Shown here: positions 18,996 through 28,792 of the stretch, one piece after another
How the letters are laid out: each line of letters starts with the position of its first letter
How positions within the stretch are numbered: the first letter of the stretch is position 1
Assembly: GCA_963678485.1 (NCBI GenBank)
Contig: OY782882.1
Location: 4,799,538 to 4,863,537, forward strand
DNA from: CALGYY01 sp963678485
GTDB lineage: Bacteria; Bacteroidota; Bacteroidia; Bacteroidales; CAIWKO01
Direction of reading: 5' to 3'
Length of the DNA stretch: 64,000 bases
Notes under the pieces: model-generated
Told to the model about the DNA's origin: nothing
What the model saw: the letters and a program-made list of their open reading frames with translations, nothing else
Databases searched by the model: none
Made by a program: the position numbers and the translations under genes

Positions 18996-19445
18996 CTAAT
19001 CCTGAATTCTCTTCATAATCTCGATTTCCACATTGCCCTTCAGCATCGACCAAACCGGACAATAGGTCTCTTCGGAGAGCTTGATTACTTTATCCAAATC
19101 ATCAATAGTAGTGTCTGCTGAACTTATCACTATTTCAAGAATAATTTTACTGAAGCCTGTCGGATGATCCTGCTTTCTAATTCCCTGAGAATGTATTTCA
19201 CATCCTGTAATGGTTCTTTTCATTTTGCGTAAAAACACAAGGATGGAGCTTCCAACACATGAAGATAAACTCAATAACAATAATTCAAGTGAAGTGTAGC
19301 CTGAATTATCGCCCAATGGCAGCGTATAATCAATGGATACAGGAGCATTCCCCTCTACCATTCCCTTAAAATTAAGTTTATCATTAATCAGGCTAATTGA
19401 TGCATAAAGCTCTTTTGATTTATCTGCGATCTTTTCCATATTCAT
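18996..19445 (-). CDS. OsmC-family peroxidase-like protein
   Basis: The protein has 149 residues. It has the OsmC/Ohr fold signature: a first cysteine in LLLSLSSCVGSSIL (about residue 63) after the SGYTSLELLL helix, and the second in EETYCPVWSML (about 128). The family reduces organic peroxides using these two cysteines in the cytoplasm. The Ohr/OsmC subtype cannot be set. An ATG two codons further down (MEKIADKS) is an alternative start. The stop codon TAG lies immediately beside the target duplication of the MITE-like element. Confidence 0.85.
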   Translation of the reverse strand: MNMEKIADKSKELYASISLINDKLNFKGMVEGNAPVSIDYTLPLGDNSGYTSLELLLLSLSSCVGSSILVFLRKMKRTITGCEIHSQGIRKQDHPTGFSKIILEIVISSADTTIDDLDKVIKLSEETYCPVWSMLKGNVEIEIMKRIQD

Positions 19446-19653
19446 ACGTTTAAAATATATTACCCATCAATTTAATCGCAAAATTATATCAAATTCCACT
19501 ATTAGAATGCCTGAGTCCTACAAATTCACCTATTAATCCTTAATATATAAAGTATGAAGAATCGGTAAGAATTTCAATTTGCTCCTATCCTATCGCAAAT
19601 AGCATCATGCCTGACATTTTGTTGAAAAGCTATCCACGCCAATAACAACTAGT

Positions 19654-20325
19654 CTACTTATAAGTGGTCCTATCTAACGTTATAATTTTAATTTTATCAG
19701 AGCAGGAAATGAGTCCGGGATTGATCCCTAATTCGCCCTCCGGAATGGGTTTATTAAGCAGCCTGTAATATTCAATCCAAACAGGAAGATAGGTCTTTTT
19801 CACCGGATCCCTAAATGTCATCGGTTGTAAAGAAAAGAAATCACGCTGATGATTAGCCGCCTTAAATGATTCATAAAGCAGCTCGCTGCAATACAGTTTT
19901 TTATTATCAATAAGGAATTCATCATCGTATGGAACACCAATCTGAAGCTTAGCAAATGCAAGGGCTTCAGTAATGAGCGAACTGTACTCCTCCTTCAACC
20001 GACCAACGCTAATGTTCGTTATTGTTGCAGTATCACCACTCCTTGCAAAAAAAGACGCTACTGAACTTATCTTAACGTTCGAACCTATGGCCTCAATGAC
20101 TTTCAAGCTATCTCCCATCCTCACCACCATTGCACAATGCGAAAACTCTTTCCCATCAACACCGTCAGTCACCATTTCAATGGCATCACACAAACCGCCA
20201 CAATCCAATTGTTGAAAAAGCAAATCTCCTTCGCGCAATTCACCAGCATAATAATCAGTATGAAGACTGCAACCAGATATCAAGAGACAAAAAACAATAA
20301 ACACATTTACAATTTGACTCTTCAT
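19654..20325 (-). CDS. YiiX-like permuted NlpC/P60 (papain-like) lipoprotein
   Basis: The protein has 223 residues. A lipobox ends in LLISGC at about residue 19, so it is probably a lipid-anchored periplasmic protein. GDLLFQQL opens the domain. The catalytic-type His lies in EFSHCAMVV (about 83) and the nucleophile in LYCSELLYESF (about 147), the permuted order typical of YiiX/YebB enzymes. Such proteins are thought to hydrolyse peptide, amide or lipid ester bonds. The substrate is unknown. The gene is alone, with 86 bases to the next gene. Confidence 0.8.
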   Translation of the reverse strand: MKSQIVNVFIVFCLLISGCSLHTDYYAGELREGDLLFQQLDCGGLCDAIEMVTDGVDGKEFSHCAMVVRMGDSLKVIEAIGSNVKISSVASFFARSGDTATITNISVGRLKEEYSSLITEALAFAKLQIGVPYDDEFLIDNKKLYCSELLYESFKAANHQRDFFSLQPMTFRDPVKKTYLPVWIEYYRLLNKPIPEGELGINPGLISCSDKIKIITLDRTTYK

Positions 20326-20411
20326 TTCATTTTTTAAAGTTATCGTAACTGAGAACTATAATTTTACTGTGGCGAACTTGTATTGCACAAAGCACACGTC
20401 AATACAGACTT

Positions 20412-21971
20412 TCATTGAATTTTAATAATGTAATTATCGTTGCGGATAAAGTCCGGCAGTTGATCCGAATCTAAAATCATAATCTGATAGGCTTCCTTCT
20501 TTAGTTTATCAATCTGATCTTTATTCGGCACATATTCGAAAGCGATACTGTTGGTATAAAACATTACGGCAATATGACCACCTACTCTTTTATCTGCATT
20601 AAAAACGACACATTTATCACTTTTCATATTATCAGATATCTTTGCGATACACGCCATTTGCGCTACATCTGCTTTTCTATTGCAGTTATCATGTGGTTTC
20701 CAGTCGGTGTGATAGTTCTGAATTTTTGAAAAATTTAAAAGAAAAAAGCAAATAGCCAGGATTGCAACTGACCCAAACATTAGCTCAAACCATTTGAATT
20801 TTATTTTCGATCGTAGAAAACTGATGATTGTTTCTAAAAATGAAGCCAGCCCAAGAAATGCAAAGGGAGACACAATAATGCAAAACGAAGTCATCTTGGT
20901 TGATGCCAGTGTATAAAAGCCGTATGTAAGGACAATTGCGGATAAAATTGCCACACGGTATATTCTTCTCGTTGATTTTTTGATAAGAAAAAACAACCCG
21001 AGCAGCAATAAAATGGGAACAATATCTCCTGAACCATATATATCTTTTACCGCATTAAAGTGAAACCAATAATTGCCACCATGATTCTCGACAGGGCGAA
21101 AGAAGTGTAAAGTATTTAGATTGAACTCATAGGCGGCCTCAACCGGGAATCTACTAAAGATATAGAGTTGCCAGGGTATAAATACCAGAAATGAAATCAA
21201 CAATGAAATAAGAATAGGAATATATGTTTTCCATCTTAACCAGTTCTTTTTATCTTCGACACCAATTGAGATACCCCAAATTGCATATACTAATAAGCCG
21301 ACTAGCCATTTTACAAGCACTGCGCATCCTGCAAAAACCCCGATAAATATTAACCAATACTTCTTTTGTGAATGCTGATATTCAAACCAAGCCCAAAGAC
21401 TAGCTGTCACATAAAAAAGAAATGCAATATCATTGTGGTCAGTTGCGAATTTCCCCGCTACTAATTCCAGAATATAGTATGCAACCGTAAAAAACATTGC
21501 TCCATAAAAACCCACCTTTGCATTGTTGGATATTTTCCCAATTCTGTAAACCATAATTGTAGCAACAGCATGCATAATAATACTAGGAATTCGAACTGCA
21601 AGAGCGTTCATACCGAATAGTTTCAAACTTATTGCAATTTGCCACAAGAATAAGGGCTGTTTGTGCAGCCAAATGTGATTTCCTGTCCAATATCGGTAGT
21701 CATATTCAAATATTGGATTGGAGTACAAGGTCGGCTCGAAGGGATTGTCTATCATATGCTTTGCGACAAGAGCGTGGTATTGCTCGTCCCAAATTATCAG
21801 AAAATCATCAAGATTTGCAATAAAATATCCAAGGACCAGAGAACCAAAAAATAATAGCCATAAAGCCAGTTTCTGTTTTCCACAATGGAATGTTATAGTA
21901 GAAGCAATCAGAAAAACTGCACTAAGGAGAAGCGGAATAATTTGTCTATCAGTAAACCAAGAAAATATCAT
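20412..21971 (-). CDS. ArnT/PMT-type (GT39-like) integral membrane glycosyltransferase
   Basis: The protein has 519 residues from the ATG at 21971. A TTG at 21998 would add nine residues, but it abuts the upstream stop and lacks support. About eleven hydrophobic segments are present. The first periplasmic loop carries the acidic motif DEQYHALVAKHM and a WLHKQPLFLW segment, as in dolichol/undecaprenyl-phosphate sugar transferases. The family transfers a sugar from a lipid carrier to lipid A, protein or glycan. The acceptor is unknown. The start lies 28 bases after the stop of the hydrolase gene, so the two are likely one transcript. Confidence 0.85.
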   Translation of the reverse strand: MIFSWFTDRQIIPLLLSAVFLIASTITFHCGKQKLALWLLFFGSLVLGYFIANLDDFLIIWDEQYHALVAKHMIDNPFEPTLYSNPIFEYDYRYWTGNHIWLHKQPLFLWQIAISLKLFGMNALAVRIPSIIMHAVATIMVYRIGKISNNAKVGFYGAMFFTVAYYILELVAGKFATDHNDIAFLFYVTASLWAWFEYQHSQKKYWLIFIGVFAGCAVLVKWLVGLLVYAIWGISIGVEDKKNWLRWKTYIPILISLLISFLVFIPWQLYIFSRFPVEAAYEFNLNTLHFFRPVENHGGNYWFHFNAVKDIYGSGDIVPILLLLGLFFLIKKSTRRIYRVAILSAIVLTYGFYTLASTKMTSFCIIVSPFAFLGLASFLETIISFLRSKIKFKWFELMFGSVAILAICFFLLNFSKIQNYHTDWKPHDNCNRKADVAQMACIAKISDNMKSDKCVVFNADKRVGGHIAVMFYTNSIAFEYVPNKDQIDKLKKEAYQIMILDSDQLPDFIRNDNYIIKIQ

Positions 21972-21998
21972 ATATGCGTCACCTTTTATTTTAGGCAA

Positions 21999-23156
21999 TT
22001 ATCTGTCAGCATTGTTTTCATCAGCAAGTTTGGTCGTTCCCTTTAGTACATCATTTAGCAATATCTCTTTGAGTTTTTCGGGTTCTTCAAATATTGGACT
22101 ATGGGCCGACTCATTAAATGTATAAAAACCTTTCATAGGAGCCTGCAGCGAATCAAGATATGCTTTGCTTAAATCATGATTTACCGTTAAATCATATTTC
22201 CCACTGAAAAAATACACAGGAATTTCAAGCTTAGTAACAACCGATGGAATATCAGTAGCAAATAATTCATCAATAAGTTTGGTCTTTTTTATAAATGAGA
22301 ATTTGGATTTCCAGATATTCCATTTCTCACCAAAAGTATATGCTTTACACATCCAAACTGGAATAAAAACACCCTTAAAGACCGACCTCATATTGCGCAT
22401 CGTTCCAATGCCCAGACTATGCATTGATTCATCGCGTGTAAGAGATTTATAAAAGGGAATAATATAACTATCGGAATCAAGAAGAGGATACTTCTTAAAT
22501 TCAGCAATTGCTTTCGTATTATTCTGAGATGTATATTGATCTAACATGTATTTATAGGCAATTTTCTCCGATTGAGCCTGATTGGTAATTTGTGCCATCC
22601 CAATGTATGCATAGTATAATTCCGGTGCTTTTGCGGCCGCCATGATGGCAAATGGAGTCCCACCCGAATGAGCCATCATATATATTTTCTCCTTCCCGAA
22701 TCGCTCACGCAGGTAATTAGTCACTTCGATTGCATCTGAAGCAAGTTGATTAAAATTCATGCTTTCTATAGAAACCTCCTCACTGTATGAAAGGCCACCC
22801 CCACGCTGCTCCCAATAGCATACTGTGAAGTAATCCTCCAGCCCAGGATTATATTTGTCAATCAGGAAATAATTCGGAAAAGCAGGCCCGCCATGAATAT
22901 ACAGTAAAACCGGATTATCTATATTCTTACTTCGGATAAACATCCCTTGCTTAACACCGCCAATCGACACAAACGTCTTTTCGGAAATGGACCCAACTAA
23001 AGGTTTGCCTGACGCATCAACAAATTGCTCGGGCTTACCGGGACTATTGATTAAAAGAAAAATAAATAGCCCGACGAATAACGCAATAATAATTGCAAAA
23101 AATATTATAATCATCTTTAATCCTTTTTTAAGGGACTTTCGTTTAATAGCTGCCAT
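21999..23156 (-). CDS. Membrane-anchored alpha/beta hydrolase (prolyl iminopeptidase-like)
   Basis: The protein has 385 residues. One N-terminal transmembrane helix (about 15-36) places the domain outside the inner membrane. The oxyanion motif is YIHGGPAFPNYF, the nucleophile elbow AHSGGTP (Ser near 166), the acid in GKYDLTV, and the catalytic His in NESAHSPIFEEP near the C-terminus. This is a complete triad. It resembles proline iminopeptidases and related hydrolases. The substrate is not known. It is the first gene of a pair with the GT39-like gene. Confidence 0.85.
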   Translation of the reverse strand: MAAIKRKSLKKGLKMIIIFFAIIIALFVGLFIFLLINSPGKPEQFVDASGKPLVGSISEKTFVSIGGVKQGMFIRSKNIDNPVLLYIHGGPAFPNYFLIDKYNPGLEDYFTVCYWEQRGGGLSYSEEVSIESMNFNQLASDAIEVTNYLRERFGKEKIYMMAHSGGTPFAIMAAAKAPELYYAYIGMAQITNQAQSEKIAYKYMLDQYTSQNNTKAIAEFKKYPLLDSDSYIIPFYKSLTRDESMHSLGIGTMRNMRSVFKGVFIPVWMCKAYTFGEKWNIWKSKFSFIKKTKLIDELFATDIPSVVTKLEIPVYFFSGKYDLTVNHDLSKAYLDSLQAPMKGFYTFNESAHSPIFEEPEKLKEILLNDVLKGTTKLADENNADR

Positions 23157-23260
23157 AAATTATTCATATGCTTGCGTTGAGGAAATTGAAAATATGTTGC
23201 TCACCATAAGGCTAGGTGCAATCCATCCTCCCATCCATTTCCTTTCCCTACACTTACATT

Positions 23261-23545
23261 TTACCACTTTACTATATTGATATCTAAAGGAATTAACTTT
23301 ACAAGCAAATTCAAAAGTAAGGAATTTTTTTTCACTTCCTCAGCCAAATACACACCTTCGTTCAACGATGCGATACTCACCAACGAAGATGAAACAGGAA
23401 TAAAATTACTATCAGCCAGAAAGCAAGTTCCGGATGAATCCTTGCAAATGAACCGATTGGAACTCACCTTACACGATAATGTCATCTGATCGGACACACA
23501 CTGGCTCAGGATTAATAAACTCAGACAAATCTTCCATTTCATCAT
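23261..23545 (-). CDS. Possible small secreted or lipoprotein, unknown
   Basis: A 94-residue ORF with a hydrophobic N-terminus followed by LSQC, a weak lipobox. Four further cysteines are present and no family is recognised. A competing ORF on the other strand is no better. Kept because the signal-like start, size and gene-free surroundings fit a small exported protein. Coding status is uncertain. Confidence 0.3.
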   Translation of the reverse strand: MMKWKICLSLLILSQCVSDQMTLSCKVSSNRFICKDSSGTCFLADSNFIPVSSSLVSIASLNEGVYLAEEVKKNSLLLNLLVKLIPLDINIVKW

Positions 23546-23713
23546 ACAATGCTATCTGCTTCAAGCAAAAAACCGCCAATTCAAAAATACGAAACTATTG
23601 AACAAGGAATCATGCTACACCAACTTTTTATACAACGAGCAAATACAACAGCATCACAGATGGAATGAACATCCATTGACATATTCATAATTCCTAAAAA
23701 CAACTAAGAAAAT

Positions 23714-24079
23714 TTAATGAACTGTGATGAACTGCTGCTTTGTCTTTGTAGAAGTTGGTCCATCAGGATAAGCAATGACAGTCAGGCTAACCGCATATTG
23801 ACCCGGAGTATTGTAAATCACAGCTGGAGTAGGATTACTACTTTCATCTGGTGTACCACCACTAAAAGTCCAGTGAAAATTCACCATCGAATAATTGGAT
23901 GATGGATGAAAACCTATGGTATCTCCAACCGCAATATCACTTTGAGTGGCCGAAAAGTCAATGATTAATTCTTTTTCAGGCTCTTCTTGTTTGCACGAAT
24001 GAAGTACAAAAAATGATAATACTACTACGACTATCATTGACAGTCTTCCACTTTTTACACATAAGACCTTCATCGTCAT
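23714..24079 (-). CDS. PKD-domain lipoprotein
   Basis: The protein has 121 residues. A hydrophobic stretch ends in VLHSCKQEE, a good lipobox (Cys near residue 29). The remainder is a single PKD domain with the diagnostic FHWTFSGGTP and YNTPGQYAVSLTV strands. PKD domains are surface-exposed beta-sandwich spacers or binding modules. The start lies 6 bases after the stop of the next gene upstream (24086-24946), so the two form an operon of secreted proteins. Confidence 0.8.
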   Translation of the reverse strand: MTMKVLCVKSGRLSMIVVVVLSFFVLHSCKQEEPEKELIIDFSATQSDIAVGDTIGFHPSSNYSMVNFHWTFSGGTPDESSNPTPAVIYNTPGQYAVSLTVIAYPDGPTSTKTKQQFITVH

Positions 24080-24085
24080 AATTGT

Positions 24086-24946
24086 TTATTCTTTTATCAA
24101 TACTGTTTGATACAATTTTGCATTGCTTTCAACTATCAAAAAATAACAAGCCCTGGTCAGGTAACTGATATCGATGGACTTTCCAGATTCCGCATTCTCA
24201 ATCCTTCTAACCAGCATCCCTGCATTGTTGTAAATTGAAATATTACACCTTGAGAACAATCGACTATCTATCTGAATGCGTGTTGATGCAGGGTTCGGAT
24301 AGAATAAGACAGTATTTAAAGTTACTTTAGAATCATTTACTGACATGCTAGTGACATCAGGCGTACCACAAATAGCAGTATCTTTCTTGAAATAGAATAA
24401 ATAATACTGATCATCGATCTCAAGCCAAACTGAACATTGATGAATGGATTGCACCATTCCTATACCTTCTCCAAAGACCATATTATAATGATCTCCTTCA
24501 AAATTGCAATGCAGACATGCATTATACTCATACACCGCCCGCCCACAAGCCTGTTCTGAATAATACAAGGTGTCAATATACCAGTCGTATAAAGAATCAC
24601 TCACAGGCCAGTTCGAGTACAAAGAGTCAATATTCGATGTCAGATTTGTATAAAAAACGGTATCAGTATAAGTGTCAAAAAAATAATCGAGATGAGGTGT
24701 TGGCGTCATATTGACTTCCGAATGGTAATCATCTACACTGCGTATATAAAACACCGTATCATTTAATGCAGAGTAATATTTTGCTATGACTTTAAATCTA
24801 AAAGCATTGGGTGGTGCATCCTGATAGACGTATTGAAATTCATCATTCACATTAAAATCGTAGACCTGTCCTACGGTCAACATGGTCTGACTTTGCGCTG
24901 GTAAAGCACATACAATCATGAAAAATACAACATATAAATACTTCAT
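24086..24946 (-). CDS. Secreted protein of unknown function with T9SS sorting domain
   Basis: The start is placed at the internal ATG (24946), where a standard signal peptide begins (MKYLYVVFFMIVCALPAQSQ). The longer ORF adds 14 residues with no signal character. The mature part begins with TMLTVGQVYDFNVNDEF and contains a CLHC pair, and its layout resembles the 17111-18058 protein. A type A sorting domain is at the end (LFYPNPASTRIQI, ISIYNNAGMLV). No enzyme motif is seen. It is first in an operon with the PKD lipoprotein. Confidence 0.8.
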   Translation of the reverse strand: MKYLYVVFFMIVCALPAQSQTMLTVGQVYDFNVNDEFQYVYQDAPPNAFRFKVIAKYYSALNDTVFYIRSVDDYHSEVNMTPTPHLDYFFDTYTDTVFYTNLTSNIDSLYSNWPVSDSLYDWYIDTLYYSEQACGRAVYEYNACLHCNFEGDHYNMVFGEGIGMVQSIHQCSVWLEIDDQYYLFYFKKDTAICGTPDVTSMSVNDSKVTLNTVLFYPNPASTRIQIDSRLFSRCNISIYNNAGMLVRRIENAESGKSIDISYLTRACYFLIVESNAKLYQTVLIKE

Positions 24947-25124
24947 GACATTTTTGTTATTTGTAAAATTGTGTAGTCTGGCTTTCATTTGCCGTACAAT
25001 TTACAAATATTTCTATTCATAATTTATAAATACTTGAAATAATTTTTGCAAAATGCAATTTCACTTTCGCGAACAGCATATTAGACCTGCTTCAATGTAT
25101 AGTTTTATCGGGGCAACAATACGT

Positions 25125-25889
25125 CTAATTAAAGAGCCTATCATTAAAATAATCCTCTCTATATTGATAGGCACAGCTGCAATCAAATTTGTATTGATGA
25201 TCAGGAAAGAACTTTTTATACAATTCAAGACGCTTTTTCAAATCTACTTTTAGCGGATCCTCGCGATCATTTAGCCACATCCCAATAACAAGGATGGGCT
25301 CATGTTTGGGCGGTCGCCAACCATCAAACTCGCAAAATCTCGTATGGTAAATAAAATGCATCCCGAGTATCTTTTCTGTCATAAAATTTTTGTCAAGTTG
25401 TTGGTAATTGCTCTGTTCAAACTTTTTGATAGATTTTATAGCATTTCTATACTGTATACCAATACTAATTACAATACCTATACAAACCGGAAAGGCAAGT
25501 AAGAAGGAATATCTGGCGATGGATGACACAGGTTTAACAAGGTTTGTCCATACAAGCTGCAGCGCCAAAAATAGTGGTATAAAAACAACTCCACCAATTA
25601 GAATAATTGAAAACATAAGTCCCCAAATGTACATCTGCTCTAGGAAGATAATGCAATAAACAAACACAAAAAATGAAATTCCATTAATAAAACTAGCCAC
25701 AGGAACTAGTAACCGATGTCTGGAAAAATAGGGATAGAATGTGGTGTTAATGAAACAAACAGCCAACAGCACTATCGTCCAGTTAGTGGGAACACAAAAC
25801 GCTTGATAGTAGCAATTTAGTAATAATATTATAAGGATTAGAATAGCATTAAGCACAGTAAGGTTTCGCGGGACTGAGAGATTTCGCAT
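25125..25889 (-). CDS. Multi-pass membrane protein of unknown function
   Basis: The protein has 254 residues. About five hydrophobic helices lie within residues 10-155. A soluble C-terminal tail of about 100 residues follows, with H and W-rich motifs (HFIYHTRFCEFDGW, VIGMWLNDRE). I do not recognise the family. It lies alone between an operon of secreted proteins and the HxlR regulator. Confidence 0.7.
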   Translation of the reverse strand: MRNLSVPRNLTVLNAILILIILLLNCYYQAFCVPTNWTIVLLAVCFINTTFYPYFSRHRLLVPVASFINGISFFVFVYCIIFLEQMYIWGLMFSIILIGGVVFIPLFLALQLVWTNLVKPVSSIARYSFLLAFPVCIGIVISIGIQYRNAIKSIKKFEQSNYQQLDKNFMTEKILGMHFIYHTRFCEFDGWRPPKHEPILVIGMWLNDREDPLKVDLKKRLELYKKFFPDHQYKFDCSCAYQYREDYFNDRLFN

Positions 25890-25971
25890 GGAATTTTTCT
25901 ATTAGCAGAAATATTTTGGCTGCTGACATATACAATCTTCATCGTTGCATATTTCAGTTTTCATTTCCAGC

Positions 25972-26322
25972 CTATAACGCATTTTTTCTGCGCTTATTCC
26001 GTGCAATCAATTTTGATCCCCAATTACATAATTCGCTCAATATCGGCTCAAGCGACTTCCCATTTTCGGTCAGACTATACTCAACTTTAGGCGGGATCTC
26101 CTTATAGATCTCACGATGAAGAAGCCCATCAGCCTCTAACTCCCTTAGTTGTTGAGTTAGCATTTTCTGTGTAATTCCAGGCATTAAGTGTTTTAATTCA
26201 CCAAACCGTTTTACCCCGGTAAATAAATTACCCAAAATCACAATCTTCCATTTGCCCCCAATTATTTCCATTGCACTGGTAAGTGGACATGAAAAATAAT
26301 CCTCACTGCTTACCCTTTTCAT
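25972..26322 (-). CDS. HxlR-family winged-helix transcriptional regulator
   Basis: The protein has 116 residues. The N-terminal CPLTSAMEIIGGKWKIVIL and the helix-turn-helix/wing segment GITQKMLTQQLRELEADGLL with VEYSLTENGKSL are hallmarks of HxlR/MarR-like dimers. HxlR proteins sense small molecules or redox stress and usually control the divergent gene. That gene here is the SDR operon starting at 26446, across a 123-base shared promoter region. Confidence 0.9.
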   Translation of the reverse strand: MKRVSSEDYFSCPLTSAMEIIGGKWKIVILGNLFTGVKRFGELKHLMPGITQKMLTQQLRELEADGLLHREIYKEIPPKVEYSLTENGKSLEPILSELCNWGSKLIARNKRRKNAL

Positions 26323-26387
26323 TTTTTATTATATTGAAATTCAACATTAGTATATTTTCTGTTACTACAATACATATTTGTAACTAC

Positions 26388-26418
26388 TTGCAAAAGTAAT
26401 ACGAATTAGTTAACTTTG
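26388..26418 (+). promoter_or_regulatory. Bacteroidota-type promoter of the SDR operon
   Basis: TTG at 26388-26390, then 20 bases, then TAACTTTG at 26411-26418: a full match to TTG-N20-TAnnTTTG. The SDR start codon lies 27 bases downstream. The site is in the divergent region with the HxlR gene, so its product may bind here. Confidence 0.65.
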
Positions 26419-26445
26419 CATTATTCAAATTAAAAAACTAAATCT

Positions 26446-27105
26446 ATGAAAAACGAATTCATTACGATTATTGGAGCAGGACCAGGAATTAGTTATGCTG
26501 TGGCTCGAAAATTTGGCAAAGAAGGCTATAAGGTTGCATTAATTGCCAGAAATCAGGAAAAATTAAAACAGCAAACTGAGGCATTAAAAGGTGAAGGCAT
26601 CGAAGCTCTTGTTGAAGTTGCTGATGCCGGAAGTGAAAGTTCACTAAAGGCTGCCCTTTCAAAAATTCTTTCAGATTGGGGCCATTCCAAAATGATTCTA
26701 TACAATGCAGCGGCTATTGATGTGAAAGATATTTTAGAGCAAAGCTGGGAAACAATCAAAGCCCAGTTAGATGTCAATGTGGGCGGGGCCTTCCATCTTG
26801 GAAAACTTGTACTACCCTATTGTTTGAAGGAAAACACAGGAAAAATCTTCTTTACAGGTGGTGGCTTTGCAATGCAAGGCGATCCTCAATGGACTACATT
26901 AAGCATTGGTAAAGCCGCGTTACGAAATTTAGTACAAGCATTTGCCAAACGTGTCGAAAACACCAATGTACATGTAGCTCAACTTATTGTTTGCGGTTTT
27001 GTAAATCCTGAAGACAAAAAATACAGTCCCACTGCTATTGCAGAACAATATTGGCGGCTGTTCAATCAAAAGCAAGGCGAATTTGAAAACGAAGTCATTT
27101 ACTAA
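26446..27105 (+). CDS. Atypical short-chain dehydrogenase/reductase
   Basis: The protein has 219 residues. A Rossmann start GAGPGISYAVARKFG replaces the usual TGxxxGIG, and the NAA-type motif is ILYNAAAI. At the active site, the YxxxK position reads LSIGK: the lysine is present but the catalytic tyrosine is a leucine. It may therefore be a binding or regulatory protein, or use another residue. It is first in a two-gene operon with the F420-reductase-like protein (14 bases apart) and divergent from the HxlR regulator, a common stress-response arrangement. Confidence 0.85.
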   Translation: MKNEFITIIGAGPGISYAVARKFGKEGYKVALIARNQEKLKQQTEALKGEGIEALVEVADAGSESSLKAALSKILSDWGHSKMILYNAAAIDVKDILEQSWETIKAQLDVNVGGAFHLGKLVLPYCLKENTGKIFFTGGGFAMQGDPQWTTLSIGKAALRNLVQAFAKRVENTNVHVAQLIVCGFVNPEDKKYSPTAIAEQYWRLFNQKQGEFENEVIY

Positions 27106-27119
27106 TAAAATCAGAAACT

Positions 27120-27746
27120 ATGAAAATTGCGTTTATAGGAATTGGTAATGTAGGTTTTGCAATTGCAAACAATCTGCAAAAAAAAGGACACCAAATAATT
27201 ATTGCAAATAATGATGCTGCCTCGGAAAGTGTAAAAAAAGCGATGCAAAAAAATCCACAATTCACTGTAAATAATATTCAGGCTGCAGTAAACGAATGTG
27301 AAGTGGTGTTTTTAGCAACTCCATATCAGGCTAATGAAACAGCATTAAAAGGTATAAAATTTAACGGAAAAACGCTGGTCGATTGCACAAATCCAATTGG
27401 CGCCGGACTTTCACACGCATTGAATAGTGTAAAATCAGGTTCAGAAGTAGTGCAAGATATAGCAACTGATGCAAAAGTTGTAAAAGCCTTTACAATTTAT
27501 GGATTTGAAAATTTTGCTGATAGTTCCTTCCCAAAATACAATATAAAGCCAGCAATGCTAATTTGTGGCAACTCGGAAGCAGCAAAAAATCAAGTTTCTA
27601 TTTTAGTTGAAGACTTAGGATTTTTCGCAACCGATACAGGAAACTTATCTCAGGCCTTACATCTGGAACACATGACCCTACTATGGGTAAACATGGTTCG
27701 CGTGCATGGTCATCCAAATTTTGTTTGGGCATATTTAGAGAAATAG
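27120..27746 (+). CDS. NADPH-dependent F420 reductase-like / NAD(P)-binding oxidoreductase
   Basis: The protein has 208 residues. The N-terminal IAFIGIGNVGFAIANNL is a GxGxxG dinucleotide-binding loop of the NADP_oxidored_F420 family. A VVKAFTIYGFENFA segment and a C-terminal GHPNFVWAYL follow. The family reduces a flavin-like cofactor or ketones with NADPH. Since Bacteroidota generally lack F420, another substrate is likely. It is co-transcribed with the SDR and followed by a strong terminator. Confidence 0.8.
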   Translation: MKIAFIGIGNVGFAIANNLQKKGHQIIIANNDAASESVKKAMQKNPQFTVNNIQAAVNECEVVFLATPYQANETALKGIKFNGKTLVDCTNPIGAGLSHALNSVKSGSEVVQDIATDAKVVKAFTIYGFENFADSSFPKYNIKPAMLICGNSEAAKNQVSILVEDLGFFATDTGNLSQALHLEHMTLLWVNMVRVHGHPNFVWAYLEK

Positions 27747-27773
27747 CCCCGTACAAAAGATAAATTTACATTC

Positions 27774-27813
27774 GAAAAACCGCGGATAATATTCTCCATC
27801 GCGGTTTTTCTTG
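27774..27813 (+). terminator. Rho-independent terminator of the SDR operon
   Basis: A perfect 11-bp stem, GAAAAACCGCG (27774-27784) with CGCGGTTTTTC (27800-27810), sits 28 bases after the operon. Confidence 0.85.
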
Positions 27814-27980
27814 TTGTATCAACATTGTTAATCTACAAACGAGTCACTGCCATGTGTTGAATTTCTTGAGCATTGCAGCTGATGACTAATTGAATTAATG
27901 GCAATCTGAAAAATCAAGAATCTCTTCCTCTCTTGTGACGCTTTATGAGGAAACAATTGATTCTATTGCAGAATTATTGC

Positions 27981-28559
27981 TTAATTAAATGATCGCACAT
28001 CCAAAAAATATTTCTTTTTCATTGAATAATGCCGGGTTGTTGACATTTCAATAATTCCAAATAGTGTAGTGCCTCCACCGACAAAAATGCCGGCAGCTAT
28101 CGACAACATTGCACCAACCCATCCATAATTGTTTCCATATTCATTTTCTCCTGAAAAAGCCATAATCAATCCACCTATTAGGAAACCGCCCCCAACCAAC
28201 GAAAGCCCAAGTGCGGTTGGTTCAACACCCCTGTATACACATATCATCCTTATTTGATCAATCTTGATAGAATGCTCTTTTATTACAATCGAGGAATCTG
28301 AAATATTCTTAATCTTGCCCACATAGTAATTATTCTCCGCTGTCTTAACGGCCACCTTACAACCTTCGGAAAAGATATGCGCAGATACGACATTTTCACT
28401 TGTGTCAGAAATATTGATCTTACCGGGCTTGGTCACGCGCTTTTCTACCACCAAAAAATATTTTCCACTCAGACTGTCCTGGGAAAAACTATTTAAAGAA
28501 ACGCCTATAATCAAGATTGTAATCAACACCCACGAAACAAAAAAAGAAATTCTCTTCAT
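27981..28559 (-). CDS. Membrane-associated protein of unknown function
   Basis: The start is set at the ATG that begins a signal-like helix (MKRISFFVSWVLITILIIG). The longer ORF would add nine residues. The protein has 192 residues. A beta-rich middle (about 40-115) is followed by two glycine-rich hydrophobic helices (LGLSLVGGGFLIGGLIMAF and an AAGIFVGGG stretch). No known family is recognised. It probably sits in the cell envelope. Confidence 0.65.
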   Translation of the reverse strand: MKRISFFVSWVLITILIIGVSLNSFSQDSLSGKYFLVVEKRVTKPGKINISDTSENVVSAHIFSEGCKVAVKTAENNYYVGKIKNISDSSIVIKEHSIKIDQIRMICVYRGVEPTALGLSLVGGGFLIGGLIMAFSGENEYGNNYGWVGAMLSIAAGIFVGGGTTLFGIIEMSTTRHYSMKKKYFLDVRSFN

Positions 28560-28792
28560 AATTAATCGCTTTACCATTACTCGCAATTCGTATTTCCCTT
28601 TACTGAAAAGTGGTGGTCAAGTTCAATTGAATATCTTTATAATAATCGCCCTCCGCCATGCCTAAGACATGTTTGCAAGCAATCAAAACACACCATTGCA
28701 GTAGCTGATTGTTGCTTTCAATAATAACTCATAGCAGTACAATAAATACATTACTTGACTTCTTTACAACTCCAATAGGCAGCAATTAGTGT

